Assembly: GCA_027492585.1 (NCBI GenBank)
Contig: JAPUEK010000089.1
Coordinates: forward strand, 95,434-159,433
DNA: 64,000 nucleotides
Source: Paracoccaceae bacterium
GTDB taxonomy: Bacteria; Pseudomonadota; Alphaproteobacteria; Rhodobacterales; Rhodobacteraceae
Direction: 5' to 3'
Within the stretch, counting starts at the first letter, position 1; the number at the start of each line of letters is the position of its first letter. Made by a program: the position numbers and the translations under genes. Positions 25,853 through 35,116 of this stretch are shown piece after piece. A model generated the notes under the pieces. The model made no database searches, was not told where the DNA came from, and was given only the letters and a program-made list of their open reading frames with translations.

Positions 25853-28800
25853 TCATGCGGGGGTGCCTCCGGCACGGGCCTTGCGCCAGGCGGCGAGATT
25901 GGCTGCCTTGACCGGACCGAAGCCGACCACTTGCAGGACCGATTGCGCGCGGTTCGTGGCCTCGGCCAAGGTCTCCGCCGTCAACCCGTCGATCAGTGCC
26001 GTCATTTCCGCCAGATAGCCGTCGCGCAGCGCCCGTTCCTCGCGCCGCTCGTGGGTGAGCCCGAAGAGGTCAAGCGGCGTGCCGCGCAACCGCTTCATCC
26101 GCGCCAGCAGACGGAAGACCGGCACGATCCACGGCCCGAAGGCGCGCTTCTTCGGTCGTCCGGTGCGGAGGTCGCGGCCCGGCAGGAAGGGCGGGGCGAG
26201 ATGGAAGCTCAGCCGCGCATCGCCTTCGTAACCCTCGCTCAGCCGGTCAAGGAAAGCCGGGTCGCTGTGGAGCCGCGCGACCTCGTACTCGTCCTTGTAG
26301 GCCATGACATGCCGCGCGCCGCGCATCAGCGCCAGCAGGAAATCTTCCGCATCCAGACCGGCCAGCTTCGCCTCCGCCCGGTCGATCAGCACCTCATAGC
26401 GCCGTGCATAAGCCGCATCCTGCCAGGCGGTCAGGTCGGCAATGTGGCGTGCTTTCAAAGCCATGCGGTCCTGTGGGAGGGGGGCGGAGCGGGCGGCGCT
26501 GAACGCCTCCGGCGCGACGGCCAGCCAGCGACCGGCGGTGAAGGCCGCAAGGTTCTTCTCCACCCCGGCGCCGTTCATGCGGATCGCGGTTTCGATGGCG
26601 GTTTGCGTGAGCGGGATCAGCCCTTGCTGGAACGCCAGCCCGGTCAGCAGGATGTTCGCCGAAATCCCGTCGCCGAAATGGCGCAGCGCCAGCCCGGTCG
26701 CATCGGCCAGCAGCAGATGATCCGCCCCGGCCCGCGACCGCAACCGCGCCAGAGGCAGGTCGAGATGCTGCGCGCCCCGGCTGTTGCGGACGAAACCTGC
26801 CGTAGGCGTGACGTGACCGTCGGCCACCAGCCGCGTCCGGCCCGGTGCTATCGTCCGCAGCGCCTTGGGCGAGGCGGCGACCACAGTGTCGAAGGCCAGA
26901 ACCGCATCCGCCTCGCCCTCGCCGATGCGGGGGGTGGTCAGGGCGGCGGGACTGGCGGCGAAATGCAGATGCGACATCACCGCGCCGTTCTTCTGCGCCA
27001 GCCCGGTCTGGTCGAGCGCCAGCACCGACAGCCCGTCAAGCTGTGCCGCCTGCGCCAGCACCGCGCTGACGGTGATGACCCCGGTGCCGCCGATCCCGGT
27101 CATCAGCAGGTTCCATGCCCGGTCCAGCGTGGGACGAACCGGATCGGGCAAGGCCCCGTCAAAGTGCGGCAAAGGCTCCGCTGCCGCCTTCTTCTTCGTG
27201 CCGGAGACGGTGACGAAACTCGGGCAGAAGCCTTTGAGACAGCTTGTATCGGCATTGCAGGCCGATTGGTTGATCTGCCGTTTCAGGCCGAGCGGGGTCT
27301 CCAGCGGTTCCACCGCGATGCAGTTCGACTGGACGGAGCAGTCGCCGCAACCTTCGCAGACCGCCGGATTGATCACCACCTGCGCGGGGGCCGCGGGATA
27401 GCTGCCGCGCTTGCGCCGCCGTCGCTTTTCCGCCGCACAGACCTGATCGTAGACGATGGCCGTCACGCCCGCCTCGGCCCGCAGCCGCTCCTGCTCGGCC
27501 GGCATATGGTCGCGCTGAAAGAGCTTCACCCCGCCCGGCAGATGGCCTTTCAGCAGCTCCGGCCGTTCGGAGATCACCACGACCTCGCGCAGCCCCTCCG
27601 CCTGCAACTGGCTGACGATGGAGGGAACCGAGATCTCCCCGTCATGGCGCTGCCCGCCGGTCATGGCGACGGCATCGTTGAAGAGGATCTTGTAGGTCGC
27701 CGTCACCCCAGCCGCCACCGCCGCCCGGATCGCCAAGAGGCCGGAGTGGAAATAGGTGCCGTCGCCCATATGGACGAAGATGTGCCGCTCGTCGGTGAAG
27801 GGAGAGACGCCGATCCAGTTCGCCCCCTCGCCGCCCATCTGGGTGAAGGTCTCGACATTGCGGTCCATCGAGACGGCGAGCATCGAACAGCCGATCCCGG
27901 CGATGGCGCGGCTGCCGTCGGGCAGCTTGGTCGAAACCGAATGGGGGCAGCCGGAGCAGAAATAGGGCTGGCGCATCGGCAGGTCGGGCGGGGCCGCTTC
28001 GGCAGGCGGGGTGTTGTGACCCTGCGGTGGGGCGCCAAAGGCGGCGGGCAGGGCGCGGCGCAGGGCCGTGGCCAACATCCGTGCGTCGAATTCGGCATGG
28101 GAGGACAGCAGCGCCTCCCCCTCCGGCGTGGTCTTGCCCCACAGGCGCGGCGCGCCGGGCAGGCCGTAGAAAAGCGCGCGGATCTGCTCCTCCAGCACCG
28201 GGCGCTTTTCCTCGATGATCAGGATCTCGTCCAGACCGTCGCGGAAGCGGTGCAGCACCTCCGGGTCGGCGGGCCATATCAGCCCCATCTTCAGGAGCCG
28301 GATGCCGGCGTGCTCGGGCGTGGTGCCAAGCAGCTCGAATGCCCGCATCAGATCGCGCCAGGCCTTGCCGGTGGTGACGATGCCAAGCCGTGCCTTGGCC
28401 GCGCCGGAAATCCGGTCCAGCCCGTTGGCGCGGGCATAGGCCTGTGCGGCGCGCAGCTTCACCTCCAGCCGCTGTTCCTGCGCCAGATTGGCGTCGGGCC
28501 AGCGGATCGACAGCCCGTCCGGCGGCAGGGCGAAGTCCGGGATGGCAGGCCGCCAGTCGCGCGGCGGCAGGTCGAGCGTGGAGGAACATTCGACGATCTC
28601 GGTCTGGCATTTCAGCCCGACCCAGGCGCCGGAAAACCGGCTCATGGCGATGCCGTGCAGACCCATTTCCACATATTCATCGACGCCGGCAGGCGACAGG
28701 ATCGGCACCATGGCGGAGATCAGGTTATGCTCCGACTGGTGCGGCAGGGTGGAGGAAACTGCCGCATGGTCATCGCCCATCAGCAGAAGCACCCCGCCCT

Positions 28801-29242
28801 TCGGCGCGGTTCCGGCAGCATTGGCATGGCGGATCGCATCCATCGAGCGGTCGATCCCCGGCCCCTTGCCATACCAGAGCGCGAACACCCCGTCATGGCG
28901 CGCGCCTTTGGAAAAGCCGAGCTGCTGCGTTCCCCAGACGGCGGTGGCGGCAAGGTCTTCGTTCAGGCCCGGCTGGAAGACGATATCGGTGCCGTCGAGC
29001 TCGCGGCCCGCCTTCTCGATCTCGCGGTCGAACCCGGCCAAGGGCGAGCCGCGATAGCCGGAGACATAACCCGCCGTCTTCAGCCCATCCGCCCTATCGC
29101 GCTGCGACTGCTCGATCAGCAGACGGATCAGCGCCTGCGTGCCGGACACCAGAATCCGCCCCGCATCGCGGCCATAGCGGCTGGCGCTGACCGAAGTGGA
29201 GGCGGGCTTTGCCCGCGTTGCAGCCGCGTCCGCCTCTGGCAT
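25853..29242 (-). CDS. Indolepyruvate ferredoxin oxidoreductase family, fused large protein
   Basis: 1129-residue thiamine-diphosphate enzyme that oxidatively decarboxylates aryl- or branched-chain 2-oxo acids to acyl-CoA with ferredoxin. N-terminal POR domain (TAGYVSGYRGSPLAGFD, VWGTQQL). The TPP domain is CSGCPHSV then DGTYFHSGLLAIRAAVAAGV. Ferredoxin-like clusters follow at VCEGCGDCSVQSNC and the following Cys, and the gamma domain is GIGGTGVITVSAVLAQAAQLDG. Length agrees with single-chain alphaproteobacterial IORs rather than archaeal IorAB. The start at 29242 (GGGGAGCAGG upstream) is preferred to longer alternatives. Divergent from an AcuI-like reductase. Confidence 0.92.
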   Translation of the reverse strand: MPEADAAATRAKPASTSVSASRYGRDAGRILVSGTQALIRLLIEQSQRDRADGLKTAGYVSGYRGSPLAGFDREIEKAGRELDGTDIVFQPGLNEDLAATAVWGTQQLGFSKGARHDGVFALWYGKGPGIDRSMDAIRHANAAGTAPKGGVLLLMGDDHAAVSSTLPHQSEHNLISAMVPILSPAGVDEYVEMGLHGIAMSRFSGAWVGLKCQTEIVECSSTLDLPPRDWRPAIPDFALPPDGLSIRWPDANLAQEQRLEVKLRAAQAYARANGLDRISGAAKARLGIVTTGKAWRDLMRAFELLGTTPEHAGIRLLKMGLIWPADPEVLHRFRDGLDEILIIEEKRPVLEEQIRALFYGLPGAPRLWGKTTPEGEALLSSHAEFDARMLATALRRALPAAFGAPPQGHNTPPAEAAPPDLPMRQPYFCSGCPHSVSTKLPDGSRAIAGIGCSMLAVSMDRNVETFTQMGGEGANWIGVSPFTDERHIFVHMGDGTYFHSGLLAIRAAVAAGVTATYKILFNDAVAMTGGQRHDGEISVPSIVSQLQAEGLREVVVISERPELLKGHLPGGVKLFQRDHMPAEQERLRAEAGVTAIVYDQVCAAEKRRRRKRGSYPAAPAQVVINPAVCEGCGDCSVQSNCIAVEPLETPLGLKRQINQSACNADTSCLKGFCPSFVTVSGTKKKAAAEPLPHFDGALPDPVRPTLDRAWNLLMTGIGGTGVITVSAVLAQAAQLDGLSVLALDQTGLAQKNGAVMSHLHFAASPAALTTPRIGEGEADAVLAFDTVVAASPKALRTIAPGRTRLVADGHVTPTAGFVRNSRGAQHLDLPLARLRSRAGADHLLLADATGLALRHFGDGISANILLTGLAFQQGLIPLTQTAIETAIRMNGAGVEKNLAAFTAGRWLAVAPEAFSAARSAPLPQDRMALKARHIADLTAWQDAAYARRYEVLIDRAEAKLAGLDAEDFLLALMRGARHVMAYKDEYEVARLHSDPAFLDRLSEGYEGDARLSFHLAPPFLPGRDLRTGRPKKRAFGPWIVPVFRLLARMKRLRGTPLDLFGLTHERREERALRDGYLAEMTALIDGLTAETLAEATNRAQSVLQVVGFGPVKAANLAAWRKARAGGTPA

Positions 29243-29419
29243 CCTGCTCCCCATCCGAGATTGCAACCCGCCTGTGCCGGGGCAAACCGGAGGGGCGGGC
29301 TGCGGCAAAGACTACGCCGTTAGCTCCGCATGTCAAATGCATATTCCAATATTAAAATAGAGGTTGCGTCGCGGCGGGGAAACGGGGAGTTTGATGGCAG
29401 CGAGACAGGAGGAATGGCG

Positions 29420-30412
29420 ATGGCTGACAGCTTCAGGGCAATGGTGATCCGCGATGTGGAGGGCAAACCCCGCGCCGGTTTCGAGGAATTGACGCTTGCG
29501 GACCTGCCTGACAACGAGGTGCTGGTCGAGATCAGCCATTCCAGCGTGAACTACAAGGACGGGCTGGCGATCAGCGGCAAGGGCCGGATCGCGCGCCGTC
29601 TGCCGATGGTGGCGGGGATCGACCTTGCCGGGGTCGTCGTCTCCTCCCGCGATGCGGGCTGGAAGGCGGGCGACCGGGTGATCGTCAACGGCTGGGGCCT
29701 GTCGGAAACGGAATGGGGCGCCTATACGCGGTTCCAGCGACTGAAGCCCGGCCATCTGACCCGGCTGCCCGATGGCTTCACCCCGGCGCAGGCCATGGCC
29801 ATCGGTACGGCGGGCTATACGGCGGCGCTCTGCGTGCTGGCCTTGCAGGATTTCGGCGCTTTGGCGGAAAAGCCGGGTGAGGTGCTGGTGACGGGGGCGG
29901 CGGGGGGCGTCGGCTCTGTCGCCGTGGCCCTGCTCGCGGCCTTGGGGCATCGGGTGACGGCCTCCACCGGGCGCCCGGCGGAGCAGGGGTTTCTGAGCGA
30001 TCTCGGCGCGTCGGCGCTGCTCGACCGGGCGGAGCTTTCCGCCCCCGGCAAGCCCTTGCAGCCGGAACGCTGGACCGCCGCCGTCGATGCGGTCGGCAGC
30101 GCCACCCTTGCCAATGTGCTGGCGCAGACCCGCTATGGCGGCGCGGTTGCGGCCTGCGGTCTGGCGCAGGGGGCTGACCTGCCGGCCACCGTCATGCCGC
30201 ATATCCTGCGGGGCGTGGCGCTTCTCGGGGTCGATTCGGTGATGGTCCCGCAGGCCAAACGCGCCCGCGCCTGGGACTTCCTCGACAAGCACCTCGACCG
30301 CGACAAGCTCGCGGCGCTGACCGTGACCGCGCCCATGTCCGACCTGCCGGAACTGGCGCAGAAGATCGTCGCCGGGCAATTGCGCGGCCGCACCGTGATC
30401 GAGATCGGCTGA
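29420..30412 (+). CDS. acuI: AcuI/YhdH-type quinone-oxidoreductase-family reductase (acryloyl-CoA reductase-like)
   Basis: 330-residue zinc-free MDR enzyme using NADPH. AcuI/YhdH signature: EVLVEISHSSVNYKDGLAI, MVAGIDLAGVV, VNGWGLSETEWGAYTRFQRL, AMAIGTAGYTAALCVLAL, the Rossmann VLVTGAAGGVGSVAVALLAALGH, and AVAACGLAQGADLPATVMPHILRGVALLGVDSV. AcuI reduces acryloyl-CoA to propionyl-CoA in 3-hydroxypropionate and DMSP metabolism. AGGAGG gives good spacing for the ATG at 29420; another ATG at 29414 is possible. The next gene encodes an enoyl-CoA hydratase, consistent with acyl-CoA conversion. Confidence 0.88.
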   Translation: MADSFRAMVIRDVEGKPRAGFEELTLADLPDNEVLVEISHSSVNYKDGLAISGKGRIARRLPMVAGIDLAGVVVSSRDAGWKAGDRVIVNGWGLSETEWGAYTRFQRLKPGHLTRLPDGFTPAQAMAIGTAGYTAALCVLALQDFGALAEKPGEVLVTGAAGGVGSVAVALLAALGHRVTASTGRPAEQGFLSDLGASALLDRAELSAPGKPLQPERWTAAVDAVGSATLANVLAQTRYGGAVAACGLAQGADLPATVMPHILRGVALLGVDSVMVPQAKRARAWDFLDKHLDRDKLAALTVTAPMSDLPELAQKIVAGQLRGRTVIEIG

Positions 30413-30423
30413 GGAGGCCTGAT

Positions 30424-31233
30424 ATGTCCGAAGACCTGATCCTGTGGGAAAAAGACCCCGAAGATGCCTTCGTCACCCTGACGATGAACCGCCCCGACAA
30501 GATGAACGCGATGAATCAGGCGCTTGGCGATGCGCTTGAGGCGGCGATCCTGCGGGCGGTGAAAGATCCCGATATCCGCGCCGTGCTGCTGACCGGGGCC
30601 GGACGCGCCTTTTCGGCGGGCTTCGACCTTGGCGGCGAGGATTTCGAGATGGATGCCGACCGCTGGCGCGACGACATCGGCGAGAACATGCGCCGCTTCC
30701 GGCTGATCCGCGAGGCGCCGATCCCGGTGATCGCCGCGGTGAACGGCTTCTGCCTTGCCGGCGGGCTGGAGCTGATGATGTGCTGCGACATGGCGATCGC
30801 CGCCGAAGAGGCGAAGCTGGGGGAGCCGGAGGTGCGCCATGTCTCCGCCCCGCCGACGCTCATGCTGCCGTGGACGGTGCCGATGATCCATGCCCGGCAC
30901 CTGATGTATACCGGCGATCTGATCGACGGGACGGAGGCCGCCCGCATCCATCTTGTCAACAAGGCCGTGCCGCGCTCCGAACTGATGGACGAGGCGCGCA
31001 AGCTGGCCCGCAAATGCGCCCGGATGCCCGGTGCGTCGATCAAATATGCCAAGGCGGCGCTGAATCATGCCCAGCAGACGGCGGGCCTCGAAAGCTCCTG
31101 GACCTACAACCGCGAGACCACGGCGATCCTCCACGCGAGCGAGGAGGGCAAATACTGGATGCGGCTCCTGAAGGAGAAGTCGCTGAAGGAATTCCTCGAC
31201 ATCCGCGAGGCGCCCTTCCGCGATCTGGACTGA
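30424..31233 (+). CDS. Enoyl-CoA hydratase/isomerase family protein
   Basis: 269-residue crotonase-fold enzyme. Seen: VTLTMNRPDKMNAMNQALGD, the oxyanion-hole strand VLLTGAGRAFSAGFDLGGED and the second oxyanion region AAVNGFCLAGGLELMMCCDMAIA. In place of the two catalytic Glu of classical enoyl-CoA hydratase there is KLGEPEVRHVSAPPTLMLPW, so one Glu is retained and the second position is doubtful. That makes a non-hydratase crotonase activity possible. It is 11 bases after the AcuI-like gene, in one operon. Substrate unknown. Confidence 0.87.
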   Translation: MSEDLILWEKDPEDAFVTLTMNRPDKMNAMNQALGDALEAAILRAVKDPDIRAVLLTGAGRAFSAGFDLGGEDFEMDADRWRDDIGENMRRFRLIREAPIPVIAAVNGFCLAGGLELMMCCDMAIAAEEAKLGEPEVRHVSAPPTLMLPWTVPMIHARHLMYTGDLIDGTEAARIHLVNKAVPRSELMDEARKLARKCARMPGASIKYAKAALNHAQQTAGLESSWTYNRETTAILHASEEGKYWMRLLKEKSLKEFLDIREAPFRDLD

Positions 31234-31247
31234 ACGGCTCCGGCGGC

Positions 31248-31985
31248 CTATCCGGCAGGATGGGCCGCTGCCCGCGCCTGCACCGCGCTGTCATAGACCG
31301 CGCCCTGATAGTCGATCAGCGCCTCATAGGCCGAGGTTGCCGTCGCCGTGTCGCGGGCGCGGATCGCATCGAGGATGCGCCGCTGGAAGGCCACCACCGT
31401 ATCGCGTTCGCGGTAGCGGAAAGAGATCATGTTGACCGCCGGGATCAGCGCCTGATTGGCGATGACCATGACGAAGCGCATCACCGCATTGCCCCCGGCC
31501 TCGGCCACCGCCTGATGGAAGGCGACTTCGAGACTGCAGAAATCCTCATCCGAAATCTCGTGGTGGTCGCTGGCCAGCAGCGCATCCTCGATCCGCGCAA
31601 GGTCTTCCGGCCCGGCGTGCTGGCAGGCCAGTTCCAGCGTCACCCGGCCAAGGGCGCGGCGGGTTTCCACGATATCGGTCAGGTCGAAGACGCCGAGCGA
31701 AACCAGCCAGTTCGTCGTTTCATGCACCGATTGCGCGGCCATCTCCAGCGAGGGGGTGTTGACGAAGACCCCGCCCCGCGGTCCGCGCTTCGACCGGATC
31801 AGCTTTTTCGCCGCAAGGATCTTCATCGCCTCGCGCACCGTCGGCTGCGACACGCCGAAGCGGTCGGCGAGATCGGATTCCGAGGGCAGGCGCGCCTCGA
31901 CGGACAGGCGGCCCTGCATGATGTCATTTTGCAGGCTGTCGGCGATCTGGCGCGCGAGGCCGACATTGCGTTCGATCGAAGCCAT
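31248..31985 (-). CDS. GntR family transcriptional regulator, FadR subfamily
   Basis: 245 residues from the ATG at 31985 (AAGGAT upstream). The winged helix is IMQGRLSVEARLPSESDLADRFGVSQPTVREAMKIL followed by RSKRGPRGGVFV. The FCD domain has the metal/ligand region ETRRALGRVTLELAC, VAFHQAVAEAGGNAVMRFVM and a C-terminal helical bundle. It faces the enoyl-CoA hydratase gene convergently and is divergent from the HisC-like gene. An AT-rich inverted repeat at 32117-32132 in that divergent region is a candidate operator. A role in acyl-CoA or 2-oxo acid catabolism is inferred from neighbours. Confidence 0.9.
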   Translation of the reverse strand: MASIERNVGLARQIADSLQNDIMQGRLSVEARLPSESDLADRFGVSQPTVREAMKILAAKKLIRSKRGPRGGVFVNTPSLEMAAQSVHETTNWLVSLGVFDLTDIVETRRALGRVTLELACQHAGPEDLARIEDALLASDHHEISDEDFCSLEVAFHQAVAEAGGNAVMRFVMVIANQALIPAVNMISFRYRERDTVVAFQRRILDAIRARDTATATSAYEALIDYQGAVYDSAVQARAAAHPAG

Positions 31986-32116
31986 CGGAATCCTTACTTG
32001 GGCTTTACTTTGGGCGTAACCCGGACTTGCAGGTGCTGGCGCCGCCAAAAGGCGGCACTTCCCCCGATGTATCAGCAATTCGGGTTTTCACCAGCTTTTG
32101 ATCGTTCTGAAATTTC

Positions 32117-32132
32117 TACATTTAAATATGTA
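32117..32132. promoter_or_regulatory. Candidate GntR operator: TACAT-N6-ATGTA
   Basis: The inverted repeat TACAT / ATGTA (32117-32121, 32128-32132), centred on TTAAAT with further AT-rich flanks, lies between the divergent GntR and HisC-like genes. The short symmetric arms with an AT centre fit FadR-class sites; this is inference only. Confidence 0.35.
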
Positions 32133-32202
32133 AAACCATTGACGCCGCGAGGCAATCTCGAAAAGGTGGCGGCAACGTCAGCAGCGACAGAAGGTGGCTT
32201 CG

Positions 32203-33309
32203 ATGTCGGCACAGGCCCGCAAACCGCAACCCCGGACGACCGGCAGCATGATTTCCGTCGTGCGGAAGCTGGAGGGGATCGACAAGTCGAAGCTCGTCAA
32301 CCTGTCGGTCAATGAAAATGCCTGGGGAACGGCACCGGGGGCCGAAGCGGCGGCCGTCGCGGCCATGGCGGAGGCGCGGCTTTATGCCGATACCGGCGCC
32401 TGGGCGCTGCGGGAGGCGATTGGCGGCTACTACAATGTCGATCCGGCCTGCGTGGTGCCGGGCAACGGATCGGAAGAGATCCTCGATATCGTGGGCCGGG
32501 TCTATGCGCGGCCGGGGGATGAGATTCTCGCCCCCGCCCTCTCCTTCGCGCAGTTCCGCATCGTCGCCTGGCGGCTGGGGGTCGATTACGTCGAAAGCCC
32601 GGTCGTGGGTCAGATGGATGTCGATGTGGACGCGTTGATTGCTGCCGTGACACCGCGGACCCGTGTGATCTATCTCGCCAATCCCGGCAATCCGACCGGG
32701 CGCGGCGTGGACAGCGCGGGGCTGATGCGGCTCGTTGAGGCGCTGCCTCCCGAGGTGGTGCTGGTGCTCGACTGCGCCTATGCGGAGTTCGGGGATCTGG
32801 AGGCGGCGGCAACCGCGCTCCACCTCGCGCAGGTGCGGGAGAATGTCCTGACCACCCGCACCCTGTCCAAGGCCTGGGGCATGGCGGGGCTGCGGATCGG
32901 CTGGGGAGTGGCGTGCCGCGAGATGGCCGATGCGCTGAACGCCATGCGCGGGATCGGCAACGTCTCCGGCCCGACGCAGGCGGCGGGGATCGCGGCGCTG
33001 CGGAACCCGGAGACGCCCGTGTGGCTGGAGGGCATCCGCCAATCGGTGATCGACGGCCGCACTCTGCTGTCCGACCGGCTGCGGCAGGCGGGCTATGAGG
33101 TTCCCGACAGCCAGACGAATTTCGTGATGGCGCGGGTTCCCGCCGATGCCGGGATTTCTGCGGGAGCCCTGGTGCGGAAGGTTGCGGAGGCCGGTCTGCT
33201 GATCCGCGCCTGCGACGATTACGGGCTGGACGACTGGCTTCGCCTGTCCATCGGCACGCCTGCGGATATGCAGAAGCTGGCATCGGTGCTGATCGAAGCT
33301 CTGCCCTGA
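32203..33309 (+). CDS. HisC-like class I/II aminotransferase
   Basis: 368-residue PLP enzyme of the histidinol-phosphate aminotransferase subgroup. NLSVNENAWGT near the N-terminus, PGNGSEEILDIVGRVYA, YLANPGNPTGRG, VLDCAYAEFGD, the PLP-Lys region TRTLSKAWGMAGLRIGW, and the C-terminal LIRACDDYGLDDWLRLSIGT with its substrate-binding Arg. The protein has the HisC layout but no his genes surround it, so a specialised catabolic or biosynthetic aminotransferase is as likely as HisC. The ATG at 32203 with AAGG upstream is preferred to a GTG nine bases earlier. Confidence 0.87.
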   Translation: MSAQARKPQPRTTGSMISVVRKLEGIDKSKLVNLSVNENAWGTAPGAEAAAVAAMAEARLYADTGAWALREAIGGYYNVDPACVVPGNGSEEILDIVGRVYARPGDEILAPALSFAQFRIVAWRLGVDYVESPVVGQMDVDVDALIAAVTPRTRVIYLANPGNPTGRGVDSAGLMRLVEALPPEVVLVLDCAYAEFGDLEAAATALHLAQVRENVLTTRTLSKAWGMAGLRIGWGVACREMADALNAMRGIGNVSGPTQAAGIAALRNPETPVWLEGIRQSVIDGRTLLSDRLRQAGYEVPDSQTNFVMARVPADAGISAGALVRKVAEAGLLIRACDDYGLDDWLRLSIGTPADMQKLASVLIEALP

Positions 33310-33378
33310 CCTTCCGCCACCCCTCACGCTGTCGTGGTTGGGCGCCTCCTGAGCGGGGCTTCCCTTGCCCGGTAAAAA

Positions 33379-33396
33379 CCGTCACAATTCTGTTAC
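33379..33396 (+). promoter_or_regulatory. Candidate Pho box upstream of the phosphate co-transporter
   Basis: CCGTCAC-AATT-CTGTTAC: two 7-mers resembling CTGTCAT/C separated by 4 bases, with GTCA/GTTA starts exactly 11 bases apart, as in PhoB sites. It lies 63 bases before the Na/Pi gene. Predicts induction by phosphate starvation. Confidence 0.55.
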
Positions 33397-33459
33397 AAAG
33401 AAGATGACGGAACGGACCGGCGCGGCAGGGTCATTCCGCCTGGCGCGGAGACGGTCGAT

Positions 33460-35115
33460 ATGCACCCCTTTCTGATCCTGCTGCATCTGGCTGCTGCGGT
33501 GATGCTGCTGCTCTGGGCGGTCCGAATGGTCCGCACCGGGGTCGAGCGGAGCTGGGGCGGCGCCCTGCGCGGGGCGATGCGGCGCGCGCGCGGCGGGGCG
33601 CCGGGGATGGCTCTGGCCGGGGGCGCGCTTGCCATCGTGCTGCAAAGCGCCACGGCGGTCGGGGTGCTGGCGGCGGGCTTTGCCGCTTCGGGCATCATCG
33701 GCGTGGGCGCGGGGATCGCGGCGCTGCTGGGGGCGGATCTCGGCTCGGCGCTCGTGGTGAAGCTTCTGTCCTTTGACCTCAGCGAGCTGATCCCGGTGCT
33801 GATGCTCGCCGGGGCAACGATGTTCCTGAAGTTCGAGAACCGCCAGGTGCGCCAGATCGGGCGGATCGTTCTGGGGATCTCCTTCATCCTGCTGTCGCTG
33901 CGCCTTGTCGGGCAGGCGACGGAGCCGTTGCGCGAAAGCGCGGTGCTGCCGCAGGTCGCGGCCTATCTGAAAAGCGATCCGCTCACGGCCTTTGCGATGG
34001 CGGCGCTGCTGGCCTGGGGGCTTCATTCCTCGGTCGCCACGCTGCTTCTCTTCGCCAATTTCGCGGCGAGCGGCGTGCTGCCGGTGGAGGCCGCCGCGCC
34101 GATGGTGCTTGGCGCCAATCTCGGCGGCGGGGTGGTGGCGGTGTGGCTGACGCGCGGGGCGGGGCTTCCGGCGCGGCGCATCCCGCTCGGCAACCTGATC
34201 TTCCGGGGCGTTGCGGCGGTGCTGGCGCTTTTGCTGCTGCAAGTCGTGCCGGACGCCATGGAGCGGCTCGGCACCGGGGCGGCGGTACAGCTCGTCAACT
34301 TCCATGTGGTCTTCAACCTCTGCCTGCTCCTCGCCGCCCTGCCCTTCGTGGGCCTGATGGAGAAGCTGACCGCCCTCCTCTGGCCCGTGCCGTCGGAGGA
34401 GGATGCGGCGGCCCCCTATCGCAGCGCCCTTGACAGGTCGGAAACCACGCGCCCCACGCTCGCCCTTGCAAGCGCGCAGCGGGAGCTGCTGCGGATGGGC
34501 GAGACGGTGGAAACCATGCTGCGCCCGGTGATGGACATGCTGGAGGTCGGCGACAGCCGCCAGATCGCCCGTCTCCGCGCCACGGATGACGAGGTGAACC
34601 GGCGTCACAGCGACATCAAGCTGTTCATCGCGCAGGTGAACCGCGGCCAGTTGACCGAGGAGGAGGCGCGGCACGGGCTGGAGCTGGCCGGGCTGGCCAT
34701 CGACTTCGAGGCCATCGGCGACATCATCGCCAAGAATCTCCTGAGCCTTGCCGAGGAAAAAGCCCGGCTGCGCCTGCGCTTTTCCAAGGAAGGCTGGGGG
34801 GAGATGAACGCCCTGCACGCGCGGGTCATGTCGAACCTTCAGATCGCGCTCAATGTGCTGATCTCCGGCGATCTGGAAAGTGCGCGGCAATTGGTGGCCG
34901 AAAAGGCGATCCTGCGGCGGATGGAGAAGGAAAGCCATGACCGCCACCTTGCCCGTCTGCGGACCGGCGCGCCGGAGACGATAGACACCAGCGACATCCA
35001 TCTGGAGGTGGTCCGCGCGCTGAAGGAGATCAACTCGCTTCTGGTCAAGGTGGCTTATCCGATCCTGATGGAGCGGGGGCATCTTCTGGACTCGCGCCTG
35101 GCGGAGATGGCCTGA
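33460..35115 (+). CDS. Na+/phosphate cotransporter family protein with PhoU-like tail
   Basis: 551 residues. The N-terminal membrane half (about 1-310) has two inverted NaPi-II repeats with the diagnostic Q-S-x-T motif in ALAIVLQSATAVGVLAAGF and the counterpart ALLAWGLHSSVATLLLFANF, where the Gln of QSS is replaced by His. The C-terminal ~230 residues are helical and PhoU-like (TVETMLRPVMDMLE, LAIDFEAIGDIIAKNL, EKESHDRHLARL). E. coli YjbB has this NaPi-PhoU layout and exports phosphate, whereas a Pho-box-controlled copy would more likely import it. Direction is open. Confidence 0.88.
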   Translation: MHPFLILLHLAAAVMLLLWAVRMVRTGVERSWGGALRGAMRRARGGAPGMALAGGALAIVLQSATAVGVLAAGFAASGIIGVGAGIAALLGADLGSALVVKLLSFDLSELIPVLMLAGATMFLKFENRQVRQIGRIVLGISFILLSLRLVGQATEPLRESAVLPQVAAYLKSDPLTAFAMAALLAWGLHSSVATLLLFANFAASGVLPVEAAAPMVLGANLGGGVVAVWLTRGAGLPARRIPLGNLIFRGVAAVLALLLLQVVPDAMERLGTGAAVQLVNFHVVFNLCLLLAALPFVGLMEKLTALLWPVPSEEDAAAPYRSALDRSETTRPTLALASAQRELLRMGETVETMLRPVMDMLEVGDSRQIARLRATDDEVNRRHSDIKLFIAQVNRGQLTEEEARHGLELAGLAIDFEAIGDIIAKNLLSLAEEKARLRLRFSKEGWGEMNALHARVMSNLQIALNVLISGDLESARQLVAEKAILRRMEKESHDRHLARLRTGAPETIDTSDIHLEVVRALKEINSLLVKVAYPILMERGHLLDSRLAEMA

Positions 35116-35116
35116 G

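Noticed and set aside
25670..29323. 1217-codon open frame antisense to the indolepyruvate oxidoreductase gene
   Set aside because: No recognisable domain; exact shadow of a well-supported gene on the other strand.
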